Assembly: GCA_030374805.1 (NCBI GenBank)
Contig: JARGSG010000019.1
Location: 310,001-374,000, forward strand
DNA length: 64,000 nt
Direction: 5' to 3'
Origin: Gracilaria gracilis
Lineage: Eukaryota; Rhodophyta; Florideophyceae; Gracilariales; Gracilariaceae
The position numbers were made by a program, and so were the translations under genes. The notes below the pieces were generated by a model. It was not told the DNA's origin. It saw only the letters and a program-made list of their open reading frames with translations, and made no database searches. How positions within the stretch are numbered: position 1 is the stretch's first letter; every line of letters starts with the position of its first letter. This document shows positions 11,481 to 22,281 of this stretch, piece by piece.

Positions 11481-13110
11481 AATTTCCCCGATATATCGAG
11501 AAGGTAATGTCACTTCCACCTACTATCTGTTACCTAAAACGTACTTTCAAGTCGTTTTGTTTCTCTATAGCAAGGAGATCGCGAAAGCGGGTAGGCTCTG
11601 CCTCTTGCAGTTAGCTTTGGCATTTGTCTATGTTTGTTCGAGAAAGTTAAAGCTGAATCCCATTCTGGACGTGCCTCGAGAAACCCACATGTTGGCAGGT
11701 AGGTACTTGCACAACGGTAGAAAGTACTAGAACGCGGGGTGTCGGTCCGATAGATGGGAAGGATTCTATTCGGGGTGACGTGTTCCACACATCAAGTTTG
11801 ATGCTGTCCTTAACAACGCGAGATTACATATATTCTTGAACGGGGGCGATGTCTGTGAAATGACTGACATGAAAGAAGCAATTGGGGAACTGCAGGGTAC
11901 TGGATTGCAGGAAGCTGCTACAAAAGCTTTCGAACTTCGTTGAAGGAATGTAAAGCGGATTGAGAGTTGCTGATGGCGTCGGTATAGCCCTTGAGACTTC
12001 CGTCGGACGAATTGAACTTAATTTATGTAATGTGCTTAAGCGTTCGGTCTCTGATCAACCTCAGATTGGCTTTCAGTCCGGAGTCAGCCAGTCTTTCTTG
12101 TAGGGGGTCTTATTGTTGCAGTAATATGCATCATTTGCGTCTTGGATACCTTTGGTTATTTGACGAACTTTGGTCTTGGTCATACGTGCAGTAAAGCAGT
12201 ACAACTAATATTGCAAACAGTTAACGAACAGGCTGGGTGTAGCCTTGGGGGTAAGAGAGTTAGCGTTAACCCTTACCGGTGCTAGATTTTCTGATTGTCG
12301 CGCAGCAGTGAACTTCTTGCTGATGATTTGTCCAGCCCTTTTTCCACTGCTGTGCTCTGTAGATAAATGAGGAGACGTGCAGGAAACCAGCAGCCCATCA
12401 ACATTACACATTTCACATTTGCAGGGGAACACTCTTCTCACCACTCCTGATCCTCCGAAAGGTTTTGGTATGCTCTGCAGGTAGATTAGCCGCTGTAAAA
12501 GGCTATGAAAAAAAGGACAACTCTGATCCGCCTCGCACTTGGGCTCTCAGCAGTTAATCATCCGGTAGTCGAGAAACGTTTTTGGATAACCCAGGCCCCC
12601 GATTGGGTTTGAATCCTTGTCACATGACCGGGACGTACTCGCATTGAAGAGTCTTGAATACTGAATATTCCAACGGAAGGGGATCCTTTCGACGGCATCA
12701 AGAGGTAATACTCATGCCCCTAACTTACATCATGTTACGATTACTTTGTACCGCGACCTCTCTTTCTAGAGCTCAAGCGCAGCATGCAGAAAGATGTGAC
12801 CACATCCAGGCCTCTATGCTACGCAGCTATTCGGTAGAAGTATTCTGTCAATGCAATTCTGGGTGCCTGTAGTCAGCTGATTACGTGCGACCGCTATCTG
12901 CAGGTATTCAAACAAGGCCAGCTGAAGTGGTGATACCTTTCCAGACAACGGCCTCGGGAAATCAAACCTGTTGCAGATGAACAAAAGCAAAGTCATCATG
13001 GAGAGAGCAGCAGAACTCGCGTCATAAAGACGAAGAAGGCAAAAAGAAGAGGTGACGACATCCCCAGAGTAATAACTGACTATTAGTTCTTCAGAAGTTG
13101 TCAAACGCTA
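11481..13110. other. No gene recognised
   Basis: Short ORFs of 60-100 codons occur on both strands without motifs. A tRNA-like B box (GGTTTGAATCC near 12606) lacks a matching acceptor stem. Nothing else is supported. Confidence 0.5.
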
Positions 13111-14198
13111 CTAATCACTCTTCTTGTACATGTCAAGCAACTCTTGTACGTCTTCCTTACCACCAAGAATGAGCGGCATACGTTGGTGCACAGTGTCTGG
13201 AATAACATCCATAACGCGTTCCTTCCCGGTTGTAGCCAGGCCACCAGTCTGCTCAACGAGGAACGACATTGGTGCGCATTCGTACAAGAGTCTCAGCTTT
13301 CCATTCGGATTCTTTCGGTCCCCGGGATACCCAAACACTCCACCGTACAACAAGGTGCGGTGAACATCAGCAACCAAGCTACCAATGTATCTGGAAGAGT
13401 ACTTGATACCAGCAGTATTATCGCCATTCTTTAGCTTTTGAACATACTCTTTCAGTACAGGATCCCAAGCTGGGGAGTTGGCCTCGTTGAAGGAGTATAT
13501 CTTCCCACGAGGTGGGATCTTGATGTCGGGGTGTGTAAGAATGAACTCGCCAATTTGGGGGTCTAGCGTAAATCCGTTTACACCGTGACCGGTGGTAAGT
13601 ATCATCATTACTGAAGAAGAATACATGCAATAGGCCGCGGCGACGAGATTGGAGCCTGGTTCCATAGTGTTATATAAGCACGTGAGTTCTGATTCGTCGA
13701 TCTTGGACCCCCAGTCAGAAGCCAGACAACCAGTGTTTTGTACAAAGATGCCGAAGATAGTACCGATGGCAATTCCAGCATCGATGCTCGAGCTTCCGTC
13801 AAGCGGATCGAACACCGCCACGTAGTTGCCAGAGTACACTTCATCGACCATAACTGGCTCGTCTTCCTCCTCTGAGGCAATAACGCCCATCTTTCCAGAG
13901 TAGCGCAGAGCGTTCTTCAGCACCTCGTTCGACAAGACATCAAGCTTTTTCTGCTCCTCCCCTTGCACATTGATAGAACTGCTATCTTCATAGCCTGTCA
14001 AATTGGTAATTCCAGCACGCTGTACGAGCGACGCAATCTTTTTGCACGCAAGTTGAATAGAATAGAAGACATCAACGACTGCATATCTTGCACGGGCTCT
14101 AAGTCGGTATTATCCATAGCAGTCTGAATCATATAGCGAGTGAGAGTCATGGGTGAAGTGTCGGGATGCACGGTTTGAGACGGGGGCGCAACGATCAT
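13111..14198 (-). pseudogene. FBP: Fructose-1,6-bisphosphatase, one frameshift
   Basis: The enzyme removes the 1-phosphate of fructose-1,6-bisphosphate in gluconeogenesis and the Calvin cycle. The main frame covers 13111-14001 and more. It shows NVQGEEQKKLDVLSNE, the metal site FDPLDGSSSID, the sugar-phosphate residues YSSRYIGSLVADVHRTLLYGG and KLRLLYECAPMSFLVEQTGG. The N-terminus, starting at ATG 14196-14198 and reading MTLTRYMIQ to LMSSI, is in another frame. The two join at about 14048, where a five-base unit CTATT is present twice; one unit too many accounts for the shift. The disulphide loop of redox-regulated plastid FBPase (three closely placed cysteines) is not evident. It lies inside the inverted-repeat-bounded element and may be a captured copy. 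Confidence 0.85.
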
Positions 14199-15181
14199 TG
14201 TCGGGGCTCGACGACCACGAACATGTTGCGCAGAGCGTCGGTGAGCGGAAGACGCCGGGCTCGACGCGTGAAGCGGAACAGCGAGGGCGCTCTCGGCCCG
14301 TGCGATGAACAGGAGTGTGATGCGGCAGTGGGGGTGTAATTGTACACGAAATCTTGACGTCTAAACATACTAGCAGAGAGTCGACGTTCGCAAACTATTC
14401 GTTCGCGCAGATATATGCGAAATGTAGGATTAAGATAGAGCATTTCCAGATATGAACGCAGCGAATGTGAAAAGCGTATTGAGGACATAGGATGATTATG
14501 TTCCTTGTGAGCAAGCGCTGATAATCGAATATCATAGCGATCCATGGAAAAGGCGAGCTCGAGCTCCGCCTGCTGCAAATCCCTCTTCAGCGATTTAATG
14601 GCGACGAGCGTTCCAGTAGGTGAAATGGAGTCGAAACAATGTGAAATGTGGCTCACAGTTTGACACGAAGAGTATGTACAGACAGCGGCTACGAGACGGC
14701 CGCAATCGTTGACCGAATTATACCAGCGCATTACAATACTGGGCGGGCAGCTCTCCGGGTCACGGTAATCGGCAACGGGCTTGCAGTTAAGCAAGGCCAC
14801 GTCCAGCGTCTTGGTCAGAATGGTGACATCGGCGCCGAGGCAATAGGCAGCCGCCTGCCACGGGAACGCGTACGCATCGCCCTTGAGCCATTGGCTCACG
14901 GGCGTGTGCAAAGCAGTTTAAGCTTGCAGTTGAGCGTACGACAGCCCTGTCCGCGATCGTGCACGACGAAGAACGGCTCCCATCCCGTCGATCGCTGTAC
15001 ATTGATGCACATGCCGTTGCACGATTGGGAGCTGGACGATGATTGTCGATATTGCTGCAGAAGCCAATTAAATCAATGCTGCTTTCTATGCAGCAATTGA
15101 AGTCGTCAGAAAAAAGAACATGTACTGCCCCACAAGCTCACGAAGCAGTTGATACTTGCTACGAATCCTCACCTTCGGTAC
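14199..15181. other. Region upstream of FBPase; unrecognised ORF
   Basis: A minus-strand ORF (14195-14911, 238 codons) ends four bases into the FBPase N-terminal frame. It has no motif I recognise and could be leader sequence or the remains of another protein. The plus-strand ORF at 14648-15100 overlaps it and is most likely its shadow. Confidence 0.3.
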
Positions 15182-16096
15182 CTACTGCAGTTTTTTTGTC
15201 AACGTTTCAATAAGGCCAAGCATTTGCTTCCTTTCCATTCGTGCGAACTCCCTCTCTTCTCTCTCAATAGCAATTCGCTCTTCTTCCAGCTCCATTCTAC
15301 GATTTGTTTCTTTCTGTAGGGCCTCGAATCGCTCCAATTCTTTTTCATTTCTATATTGCTCAATCTTCAAACGTTCACGTTCGATATCCATTCGCTTCTC
15401 TTCTGCTTCCTTGCGTTCTTTTCCGTGCTCTAAAAGCAGAGACGTAAAATCATCATGAGATCGCGAAGGTTGGGTATACTGCCTTTGCTTCTTGCGCTTA
15501 GATCTCGACGAACGTTCTTCTTCGCTCACACTTTCCGATAATCCTCGTTTGAGCGCCTGTTCGCAAATTCGCTCACCCGCTGCGATTAACTTCTTCTCTT
15601 TATTAAGCTGGGCTTCTTTTTCTAACCGGTTCGCTTCGGCTTTCTCGTTCATTTCCAGTATCAGGTCATCTAAAAGAGCCTGGTTTTCTCCATATTCTTC
15701 AGAGATGCCTGTTGCGGACTCGATTTTCTTCACCCCTGCTCTTCGAAGAGCTATAAGGCGTTCTAAACGATCGTTTAGAGTTTTCGGAGACGGCTTGTGC
15801 ATGCATTGAAATACTGCTGGAGGTACCAGCTTCATAAAAGTGGACAAAACTATGTCGAACAAAGTTTCTGTCTGTCCCCACGCAGGTACATGCGTATCTG
15901 CATCGCGAACGGCTCGAAGTAGAAAGAGATCAAATATCTCTGTAAAACGAAATCGACGAGGTTTGGGAGAGTTGTTTGTTTTTGAAGACGGTTGTTGCGT
16001 ATTGGAGGAAGCTGATGGGGCGGGATTAGCTGCGTTCGTTTCTTCGCTTCGTCCTGGCGATTGACGAGATTGTTCTGGGTGATTGGGGGCCGTCAT
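15182..16096 (-). CDS. Myb/SANT-like coiled-coil protein, probable Harbinger partner ORF
   Basis: An intact 304-residue ORF starting at ATG 16094-16096. Residues 1-45 are Ser/Pro/Asn-rich. Residues 48-140 form a compact helical DNA-binding-like region (RFTEIFDLFLLRAV, KPSPKTLNDRLERLIALRR, ATGISEEYGENQALLDDLI) that resembles the Myb/SANT-like domain found beside DDE nucleases in algal and oomycete transposons. From about 145 to the end it is a long charged coiled coil interrupted by a basic Ser/Arg/Lys stretch near 190-200 that could be a nuclear localisation signal. In Harbinger elements such a second protein carries the transposase to the nucleus and binds element ends. It lies 0.2 kb inside the right inverted repeat, reading inward. 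Confidence 0.6.
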   Translation of the reverse strand: MTAPNHPEQSRQSPGRSEETNAANPAPSASSNTQQPSSKTNNSPKPRRFRFTEIFDLFLLRAVRDADTHVPAWGQTETLFDIVLSTFMKLVPPAVFQCMHKPSPKTLNDRLERLIALRRAGVKKIESATGISEEYGENQALLDDLILEMNEKAEANRLEKEAQLNKEKKLIAAGERICEQALKRGLSESVSEEERSSRSKRKKQRQYTQPSRSHDDFTSLLLEHGKERKEAEEKRMDIERERLKIEQYRNEKELERFEALQKETNRRMELEEERIAIEREEREFARMERKQMLGLIETLTKKLQ

Positions 16097-16164
16097 ACTG
16101 AAGAAAAGCAGGTGCAGGCTGAAGGGAAAGCTATTCTGTTGCTTTCGAGTTGTACCACAACCTC

Positions 16165-16190
16165 CTCGTAGGAATCGCGATTCCTACGAG
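16165..16190. repeat. 26-bp perfect palindrome inside the right end
   Basis: CTCGTAGGAATCG is followed directly by its own reverse complement, with no loop. The following bases repeat the half-site motif (ACGAGATTTCGTACG, then TTCTCGTA and TTCGTACCCACG). The site is 106 bp from the element end and is a candidate transposase or Myb-protein binding site. Confidence 0.8.
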
Positions 16191-16267
16191 ATTTCGTACG
16201 CGTTTCTCGTATACTTCGTACCCACGAAGGACAAGTAGGCATCGTGTCACTTCTGGCTACCATATTT

Positions 16268-16296
16268 CTACGACAATTTCCATTGCGTAAAGTCTC
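16268..16296 (-). repeat. Right terminal inverted repeat of the 9320-16296 element
   Basis: Reverse complement of the left end: 12 bp identical at the tip, then a second matching block. It is followed outward by TATTA, as on the left. Confidence 0.7.
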
Positions 16297-16344
16297 TATT
16301 ACCAGTGAAAAGTTGAGTAGAAGCGGTCAGGAGGCAGTGAGATA

Positions 16345-16373
16345 CCTTCCTGGGCAGGGCAAAGTGGAACACC
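16345..16373 (+). repeat. Left TIR of element D
   Basis: Starts CCTTCCTGGGCAGGGCAAAG and ends GTGGAACACC. The octamer TGGAACAC recurs a few bases further in (about 16382-16389), giving a direct pair typical of transposase-binding ends. Confidence 0.92.
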
Positions 16374-16750
16374 GGTCAATTTGGAACACGGACCTTTGAA
16401 CGATCATTAGGCCCTTATAGACGCAGCTAGCCTCATCTGTGCTGCTGCGGAGTCAGCAGAACGGCCCTCTAGACTACTCTCTACAAACACCAGAGATCAG
16501 AACAAAAAAAGGCGCGCTTCTTCTTTACAAATACTGTATTCTCCATCCCCTTCAAGATAAAAAATGAACTTCCTCCACGTTCCGACGCCGCTCCGATTCA
16601 AACAATAACGCGCCAAAGCGATGCAAACAATGGGTTCAAAACCCAAGCCAGCGCCCACAATGCTTAGATGCTTTAATTTTAGCGTACATAGACGTACCGC
16701 CACACGATCGTGAGACCGTCTATGCAAAGTCAAGCGCTTTGCCACCGTAA

Positions 16751-17661
16751 AAGATAAAAAAAGAGAAAGAAGTACGTTGTAAACGTAGCAAAGCAATTGA
16801 GCTGCTGAAGCTTTTCAAACCCTTCCAAACCATTGTGACTGCCACTGGGTTGTCCCTTGGCACTCTCTCACGTCTCAAAACCAAAATCATGGCAGCAACT
16901 CAGAAAAACACAGACTACGATGACTTTGATACCAATATCCAACGAGGACGCTAGGCAGTCCTCACGAAACAAGAAGAGAGCATCACAGTGACAAGAATGA
17001 AAGAGCTGGCTAACCACGGGTTTGCCGTGTCTGCCGAGACACTCAAAGCAATCGCTGCGGAAATCGCAAACGACAAAAGAACAGGCTTCCCTACTGGCTA
17101 TCCTCCAGATGATTGGGTGCGTGCGTTTCGTTCAAGACATCTTGACATCGCCCTTCAAAAGATGAAGGCACGAGATGGTGCAAAGATTGCCGCGGAAGAT
17201 CCAGAACATGTGCAAACATACGTAGACGCTCTACAGTTGTGTGCTAAAATTAATCCCGGCATATTTGAGGATCCGGACTTAGTATGGAACATGGATGAAA
17301 TGGATGTTACGATAAAGGTGACGGAAACCGAGAAAGGGTTTGTTAGTTCGGATACGCACCACAGCGGTTTGAAAATGAAGTGCGACTCACTTGGAAAACA
17401 TCTGACAGCAGTTGTTATAGCCTCTGCGTCCGGTAATGTTCTGCCGCCCTTCTTTATCTTTGCTGGTAAGTACACCATGCAAAACTGGTTCGACCCACTC
17501 CCTTCTGATGATTTCAAGGATGAAACTGGGGTCCCACATTGGTTTGCAAGCAAAGAGTGGTTTCCGAAAGGCAGTTTTGTCATCGGAACAGAAAACGGTT
17601 CTATGACAAAAGAAGTGATCCGGTTTGTTATTGACCACATCACGCGCCATGCAGCACATAT
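16751..17661 (+). pseudogene. Element D transposase, 5' part
   Basis: The frame opens after TAA 16748-16750. It contains a basic N-terminus and a helix-turn-helix (ELLKLF to LSLGTLSRLKTKI), then TAG at 16952-16954, then a CENP-B-type region (AVSAETLKAIAAEI to WVRAFRSRH). The first catalytic acid is in VWNMDEMDV near 17285. The frame is cut after 17661 by the LTR of element C, inside the CATAT target duplication. The TAG is a likely CAG decay product. An ATG at 16889 lies within the helix-turn-helix linker, so the true start is uncertain. Catalytic residues two and three lie 23 kb away in the 3' part. Confidence 0.85.
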
Positions 17662-18052
17662 TGTAGAGCAAACCCCAAAGATGGTACGTGTCCACCAGGG
17701 TGTCTGAGTCCTGCTCCCACAAAAGGGCGAACTCAGAAGTAGAGCCCTCTGCCCGTGCGCGTGCCGCGTGGCAGCCGGGTGTAAACAGGAGACGGTACTG
17801 GACTAACCTGCAGAGGTAAAGCAGAGCGTGGGCCTAGAGAGAAATAACCGACGACGGATCAAGAGAGAACGAGTCTAGAAGTGGAGCGAACGGTGCCGTA
17901 AAACGGTGTAATGCTCCTACGGAGAACCACACGAGCGAAGCTACGGCCCGTGCCAACGGCACGAACAGGGCCGATAGAGGAACGAGACACACACGCGAGT
18001 GTCCAAATATAACTCTATACAGAGCCGGAAGCGAGACCTGCACCAGGAAAAC
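17662..18052 (-). repeat. 3' LTR of element C, first piece
   Basis: Begins TGTAGAGCAAACC and matches 39868 onward of the other LTR. It is cut after AAAAC (18048-18052) by element B; the rest continues at 29264. Confidence 0.95.
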
Positions 18053-18595
18053 TGTGGTACAATGCACAAAAAGGGAGAGAGTCCGAAGCGGTCTTGAGAC
18101 GGGAGCGGCGGTAGCGTACAGTCTTGTGACTGTAATGAATCCGAGCGGAGGGAAGGGGCGGAAGCACCGGGCGGTCGAGGGGAAAGTGGACGATTGGTAT
18201 CACCAGGCACGTACAGGAACGTGCGGAAGGGTACGAACGGTCTGAGAAACCCAATAAAGGGGTAGCCGTGCGGTCTATCGTTAGTGCAAACTAGCGAAGA
18301 AGACGTTCGGCAGAAGATGCTTGTCGTTTACGATTGGGGCCTCGGGAGTTCCGAGCTACAACTAAGTATCGGGTCCGGGCCCCATTACTAACTACTGTAC
18401 GATCGGTCTAATTTGCACTGTCACTACCAAGTCCGTACACGTGGCCAACTTGTACGTTGTGCCAACCCGTCCGGCACTTGATCACCAAATCGTACACGTG
18501 GCGGTGCCACTGCACCAGCCCATCGTGCACTACCCCTTCGTACGTGAACGGCTGATCGGATACACCATGCACCAACTCGGGCCCACTATACTACA
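18053..18595 (-). repeat. 3' LTR of element B
   Basis: 543 bp, bounded by TG and CA on the plus strand. It differs from the other copy by about twenty substitutions. The purine tract required for plus-strand priming lies next to it at 18596-18608 (read on the minus strand as GTAGGAGGGGGATC). Confidence 0.95.
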
Positions 18596-19802
18596 GATCC
18601 CCCTCCTACACTTGCGCTCCGCCCTCGGAGCGCCGCGTAGTGTTGCCAAGTCCCTACGCGTCTGCCCGCATGGTTGAGAGGACGCCATAGTGTCCGTTCG
18701 GAAATTTTGCCCGGAAAGGGCGGGGCGAAGCCATGCCAAAATTTCCAGAGCGGGAGCGACGAAAAGGATCTTAAGTACGCGTGGTAAAGATCCAAGCCGA
18801 GCGGAGCGAAACGCGCTGGTGCGCGAATGGGGGATCGAAGCCGCCCGAGGCGTGATCCGGGGTGGGCGCAACCGTTATACCTGTGCAGACCGTAGGCAAT
18901 CGTTTCAGTACCGTCAACGTGCTTTGCCTCGCGTACGTTCAAGTCCGATCGGAAATGCGCATCTCGTCCTGTAGGGCATCCGCGACGGTCGCCACACGGG
19001 GCGTGTCCGGCAGGGCTTCGAAGTCGTCAGCCCCGCCTACCGCGAGGTCTGCACTTGGTGTCATCCGTTCGGTAACACGCAACACGCGTGCGTGGAGTCC
19101 GTACGGGTTACGGGGAGCCACAGCGTCCGCTTTCGGAAAATTTGCCCAGGATGGGTGGGGCGAAGCCATGCCCGATTTCCCTAAGTGGAGGAGACACTAT
19201 ATGGACGGAACCGTTGGGGACGCTTGCCGTGTTACGTACGAGCGGGCGTGAAGACGGGTACTGACGGCAGTGAAGGCGTGCGTGTATCCGTGTCTTTCCG
19301 TGCGGTTCGTCTCGAAGGAGAACGCCCGATGGGGATCCATTCGGTACACCCGGCACGTCTCCATGGAGAGCGTCTGGCGGGTACGCGTATTGGCGCGCGC
19401 CACACGTCTCGACGGAGAGCGTACGGCGGATGATCCCTTAGCGGTCGAACGCTTGTCCGTGCGGGTACGCCATGTCCGAAGCGGTGGTCCTCTTTCGTAA
19501 ATGGGGTGGCGGTCGAAGGACCGTCAGTGCTCATTGTGACCACACGGGCGAACGACCGTACGAATTGGACGCGATGCGACGCCGCGACGAAGCGAGTGTA
19601 TAGTGCTTCTCGTGTGCAGTGGGTGGCGGAACGTCAGCTCCTGATCCTCCAATAAAAATAAATTGGTCAGCACTGACATTTCGTCCGCGCGGTGCGTGTA
19701 CGATGACATAGTCGTCTTGGCGATTCCAAACGGTCGGTAATACCTCAAGTACCGCGTTGTCGTGTTCACCTCCCCCTATAAGAGCGCCAGCCAAGCGTTG
19801 AC
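18596..19802. other. Element B: between the 3' LTR and the antisense ORF
   Basis: GC-rich DNA full of CCGNNCGG-like motifs. ORFs of 70-130 codons on both strands overlap each other and look like composition artefacts. It presumably holds the promoter or leader for the antisense ORF, if that is expressed. Confidence 0.5.
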
Positions 19803-22000
19803 ATGCCCGAGTCGGTTCACTCCGTATCCAACCCTACGCACGCAATGGCGCCGACTTCGAGCGGCTCTGGTACACCGTCGACACCTTTCCGTTCGGTCCC
19901 GTTACCGGGTCAGAAGTATGACCATCGCTTCCGTCGCGGTCTTACCGCTCCTCGCCGGAAGAAGCAGGTCCCGTTATCCATCACGGAATACGTCCAGAAG
20001 GGGTTCTTCGACGGCGAGCGCTTCGCGTCGATTCCGACGGCGCTACCGATGCGGGATATGGCGATTCGCAATCCGAAACGGACAAGCATCGAAGCTTGGC
20101 AAGCCCGCTGCAACCACCTGCCTGGTGTGACCGGACGGAAGAGTGAAGAGACCTACGGGCGGAGTGACATGTTATACCTGCGCTGTCCGGAGGAGAAGAC
20201 CTATCAGGAGGCGTTGCAGCGTTTGTTCCACCGCTGCTCATCCGATTCGGGCTTCCCCGAGAAGGACATGAATCCGCTTGGGTTGGTGATCTTCGAACCG
20301 CCGCACGACAAGTTGTACTGGCTGGACCGTCAACGATGGGGTAGTAATACCGCAACGGAGGCGAGAATCCGAGCGTCTTATGGGTTCCTGTACAGTTGCC
20401 ACAACGTCGAGTTCTTTGACGTCCCTGTTCATCGCCGATCGGACTTGTATTGCTCCACAAACGAAGTGAGGACCAGCCTCGATGTGTCCCGCAACCTATC
20501 CGTACCGACTCCGTCCGTGTTGGCTTACCATTTGGAAGAGCTCCTCAAAGGTTCACCCATTCAGGGTGTTGTCCGTCAGGTCGTATATGCCGAGTGGGCG
20601 GTGTTTGCCTTTATGGCGTTCCTCCAGGCGGCCCACGAAGGTATCGAGGTCTTCACCCGTGCGGGGGACGAGCGTCTGTACCACAAAAACGGCCAAACCA
20701 AGTACGGGCGGTTGTTTCCGATGCCGTACAAACTGGTATGTATCCTGGCCGAGATGGGACTCCCGAACGTTCTCCGCGGCACCGTGTTTCCATCGCAGGT
20801 CGGTGAGAAACTGTTACAGTACTCGTTGGAAACCGATTGGGACAACACTCCGGGGTTCCTGTGGTACGACTACTACTCCGATACGTTCCCGGCGATGCCC
20901 TCGACCGGATCGGTCGCGACGCCGATCACTCGTGTCCTGAAGGGTCCGGAGAGTCTCCCCCCTGGCCCTTCAAAACCGTTCCGGACTTCTTCCCGCATGG
21001 GTTTATGGCGCAGAACTTCGAGGACGTGGCGCCGCTGCCGACTCCAATGGTGACACCCGTTGAGGCGAAGACCGTTGTGGAGGCAGGAGTACAGGAAGGA
21101 TCCGGTCGGAAGTCTTGGGACAAATCCGGGTTCGCCATTGAGGACAGCGCCAGCCCGCATTCGGACGGTGATACGCACAAGGTCTTCATGGCTCTCCGTG
21201 CGGCTTGTATTCCGTTCGGCGAGGAGGAGCCTGCGACGCTTGACGACGCCCTGTTGGCGGCCTGAGCATGGATGCGCCGTGCGGTCAACGCCGAGACTGC
21301 TCTCCGTGAGCAGGCTCAGGCGCAGCTTAACCTGCTCGGTTACCTCCGGGCCCACTCCTTATTGGTTCTCGCGTCTTACGAGAAGTCCGTGACGGCTGGT
21401 CTGGGTATGGCGCCCGGTGTGGATGGGACGCCGATGTCGACGTTCGCGCCGCCGTTAGAGGAGCTGGTGACCAAATCCTATGAGGGAATTGCGCAACAGG
21501 TCGATGCGGAGCGTATCGTCGACCATATCTTGAAGAACATGCGCCAGGCGGCGGAGTTCTTTTTAAAGAATTTCGAGCTGGTTGCGCCCTATATTCCGCC
21601 CGGGGAAGAGCCTGAAGGTGAAGGCCAGTCCGGTGACGGTGCAGGGCCGAGCGGTACGAAGGCGGCTCCCGAAGGGGAGACTCCGCAAGAGGAGGTAAGC
21701 CCTGCGGTCCAGGATATTCCCATGCCGTCTCCGAGTGGAGACCAGGAGGGAACGGAGACCGTTACGGTTGAGGAGGACCTCATAGAGCCGGCGCCTGCAA
21801 CCGCAAGCCAATCGGGCAATAAGTCGCGTGGGAAGAAAAAGGTCGTGGCCACTTCGCCGTGGCCTGGGGCCGCATTGGCGTTCCAGCCGACAAAAACCGG
21901 TTCGAGTTCGCGTGGTGGTTCCGCTGCAAGCCGTGGTACCTCTCCGTGGGGTACCCGTGGGCGTGGTATTACGAAGCCCTGTTGGAAAAAGACTACTTAG
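19803..22000 (+). pseudogene. Antisense accessory ORF of element B
   Basis: It lies on the strand opposite gag-pol, between the end of pol and the 3' LTR. The frame starting MPESVHSVSNPTH runs to about 20955, shifts by one base at a C6 run (20957-20962), then continues through TGA 21263-21265 to 22000, about 730 codons in all. The first half is compact and mixed in composition (for example LAYHLEELLKG, VVYAEWAVFAFMAFLQAAHEG). The last third is acidic, then a Pro/Ser/Gly/Arg-rich tail. I recognise no domain. Antisense or extra ORFs at this position are known in some plant Gypsy lineages (for example the Tat group), where they are poorly understood. Its length argues that it was once selected. 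Confidence 0.6.
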
Positions 22001-22266
22001 TTGACCGTGAGTACTCGTAGCTTTCTTTTCTCCTAAGTAAACTTGTGATTGTTTGTGATGACCTGTGGGCCAATAGCATGTCGTTCTGCGTGTGCCGTTT
22101 TCGAAAAAGGCGGCCTTTTGTAAAAATCGGAAAGTAATTGACCAATAGCCGTACGTTGGTGGCGGTTTGCCGCCCAATGATAACGTAGTGGCGGCGCCTT
22201 TTGGTGTCCCGTGACGGTTAACCGCTTGGGAGCCAGTACGTACGATCTCGGATCTCGGATCCGCCC

Positions 22267-22281
22267 CTTTCCCCCTCCTTA
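22267..22281 (-). promoter_or_regulatory. Second, internal polypurine tract of element B
   Basis: On the minus strand the pol stop TAA is followed at once by GGAGGGGGAAAGGGG. Element C has AAGGAGGGGGAGGA just after its pol stop (about 33437-33450), and element 1 has a similar tract at 5395-5411. A second plus-strand priming site here would separate the coding half from the antisense-ORF half. Confidence 0.45.

Larger units (their letters stand above)
9320..16296. mobile_element. TIR-bounded 7-kb segment, likely Harbinger-type transposon with captured genes
   Basis: GAGACTTTACGC at 9320-9331 is repeated inverted at 16285-16296, followed inward by AATTcTCGTA and AATTgTCGTA respectively. Both ends are flanked by TATTA (9315-9319 and 16297-16301). 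Inside are a DDE nuclease-type transposase pseudogene (+) and a Myb/SANT-like coiled-coil ORF (-), which is the usual two-protein make-up of Harbinger elements. Between them lie a fructose-bisphosphatase gene with a frameshift and a possible TFIIF-like fragment. The simplest reading is one element that has taken up host sequence. The alternative is two separate element ends that flank a host gene by chance. Confidence 0.6.

Noticed and set aside
12535..12620. tRNA-like B box GGTTTGAATCC
   Set aside because: No matching acceptor or anticodon stems could be folded by eye.
14648..15100. 150-codon plus-strand ORF upstream of FBPase
   Set aside because: Overlaps a longer minus-strand ORF; no motifs; Arg/Cys-rich shadow composition.
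16600..16690. tRNA-like GGGTTCAAAACCC block
   Set aside because: The block is self-complementary, which explains the match; A box and acceptor stem are missing.
18530..19543. Overlapping ORFs on both strands near the 3' LTR of element B
   Set aside because: Mutually overlapping, no motifs; stop-poor because of CG-rich motif content.
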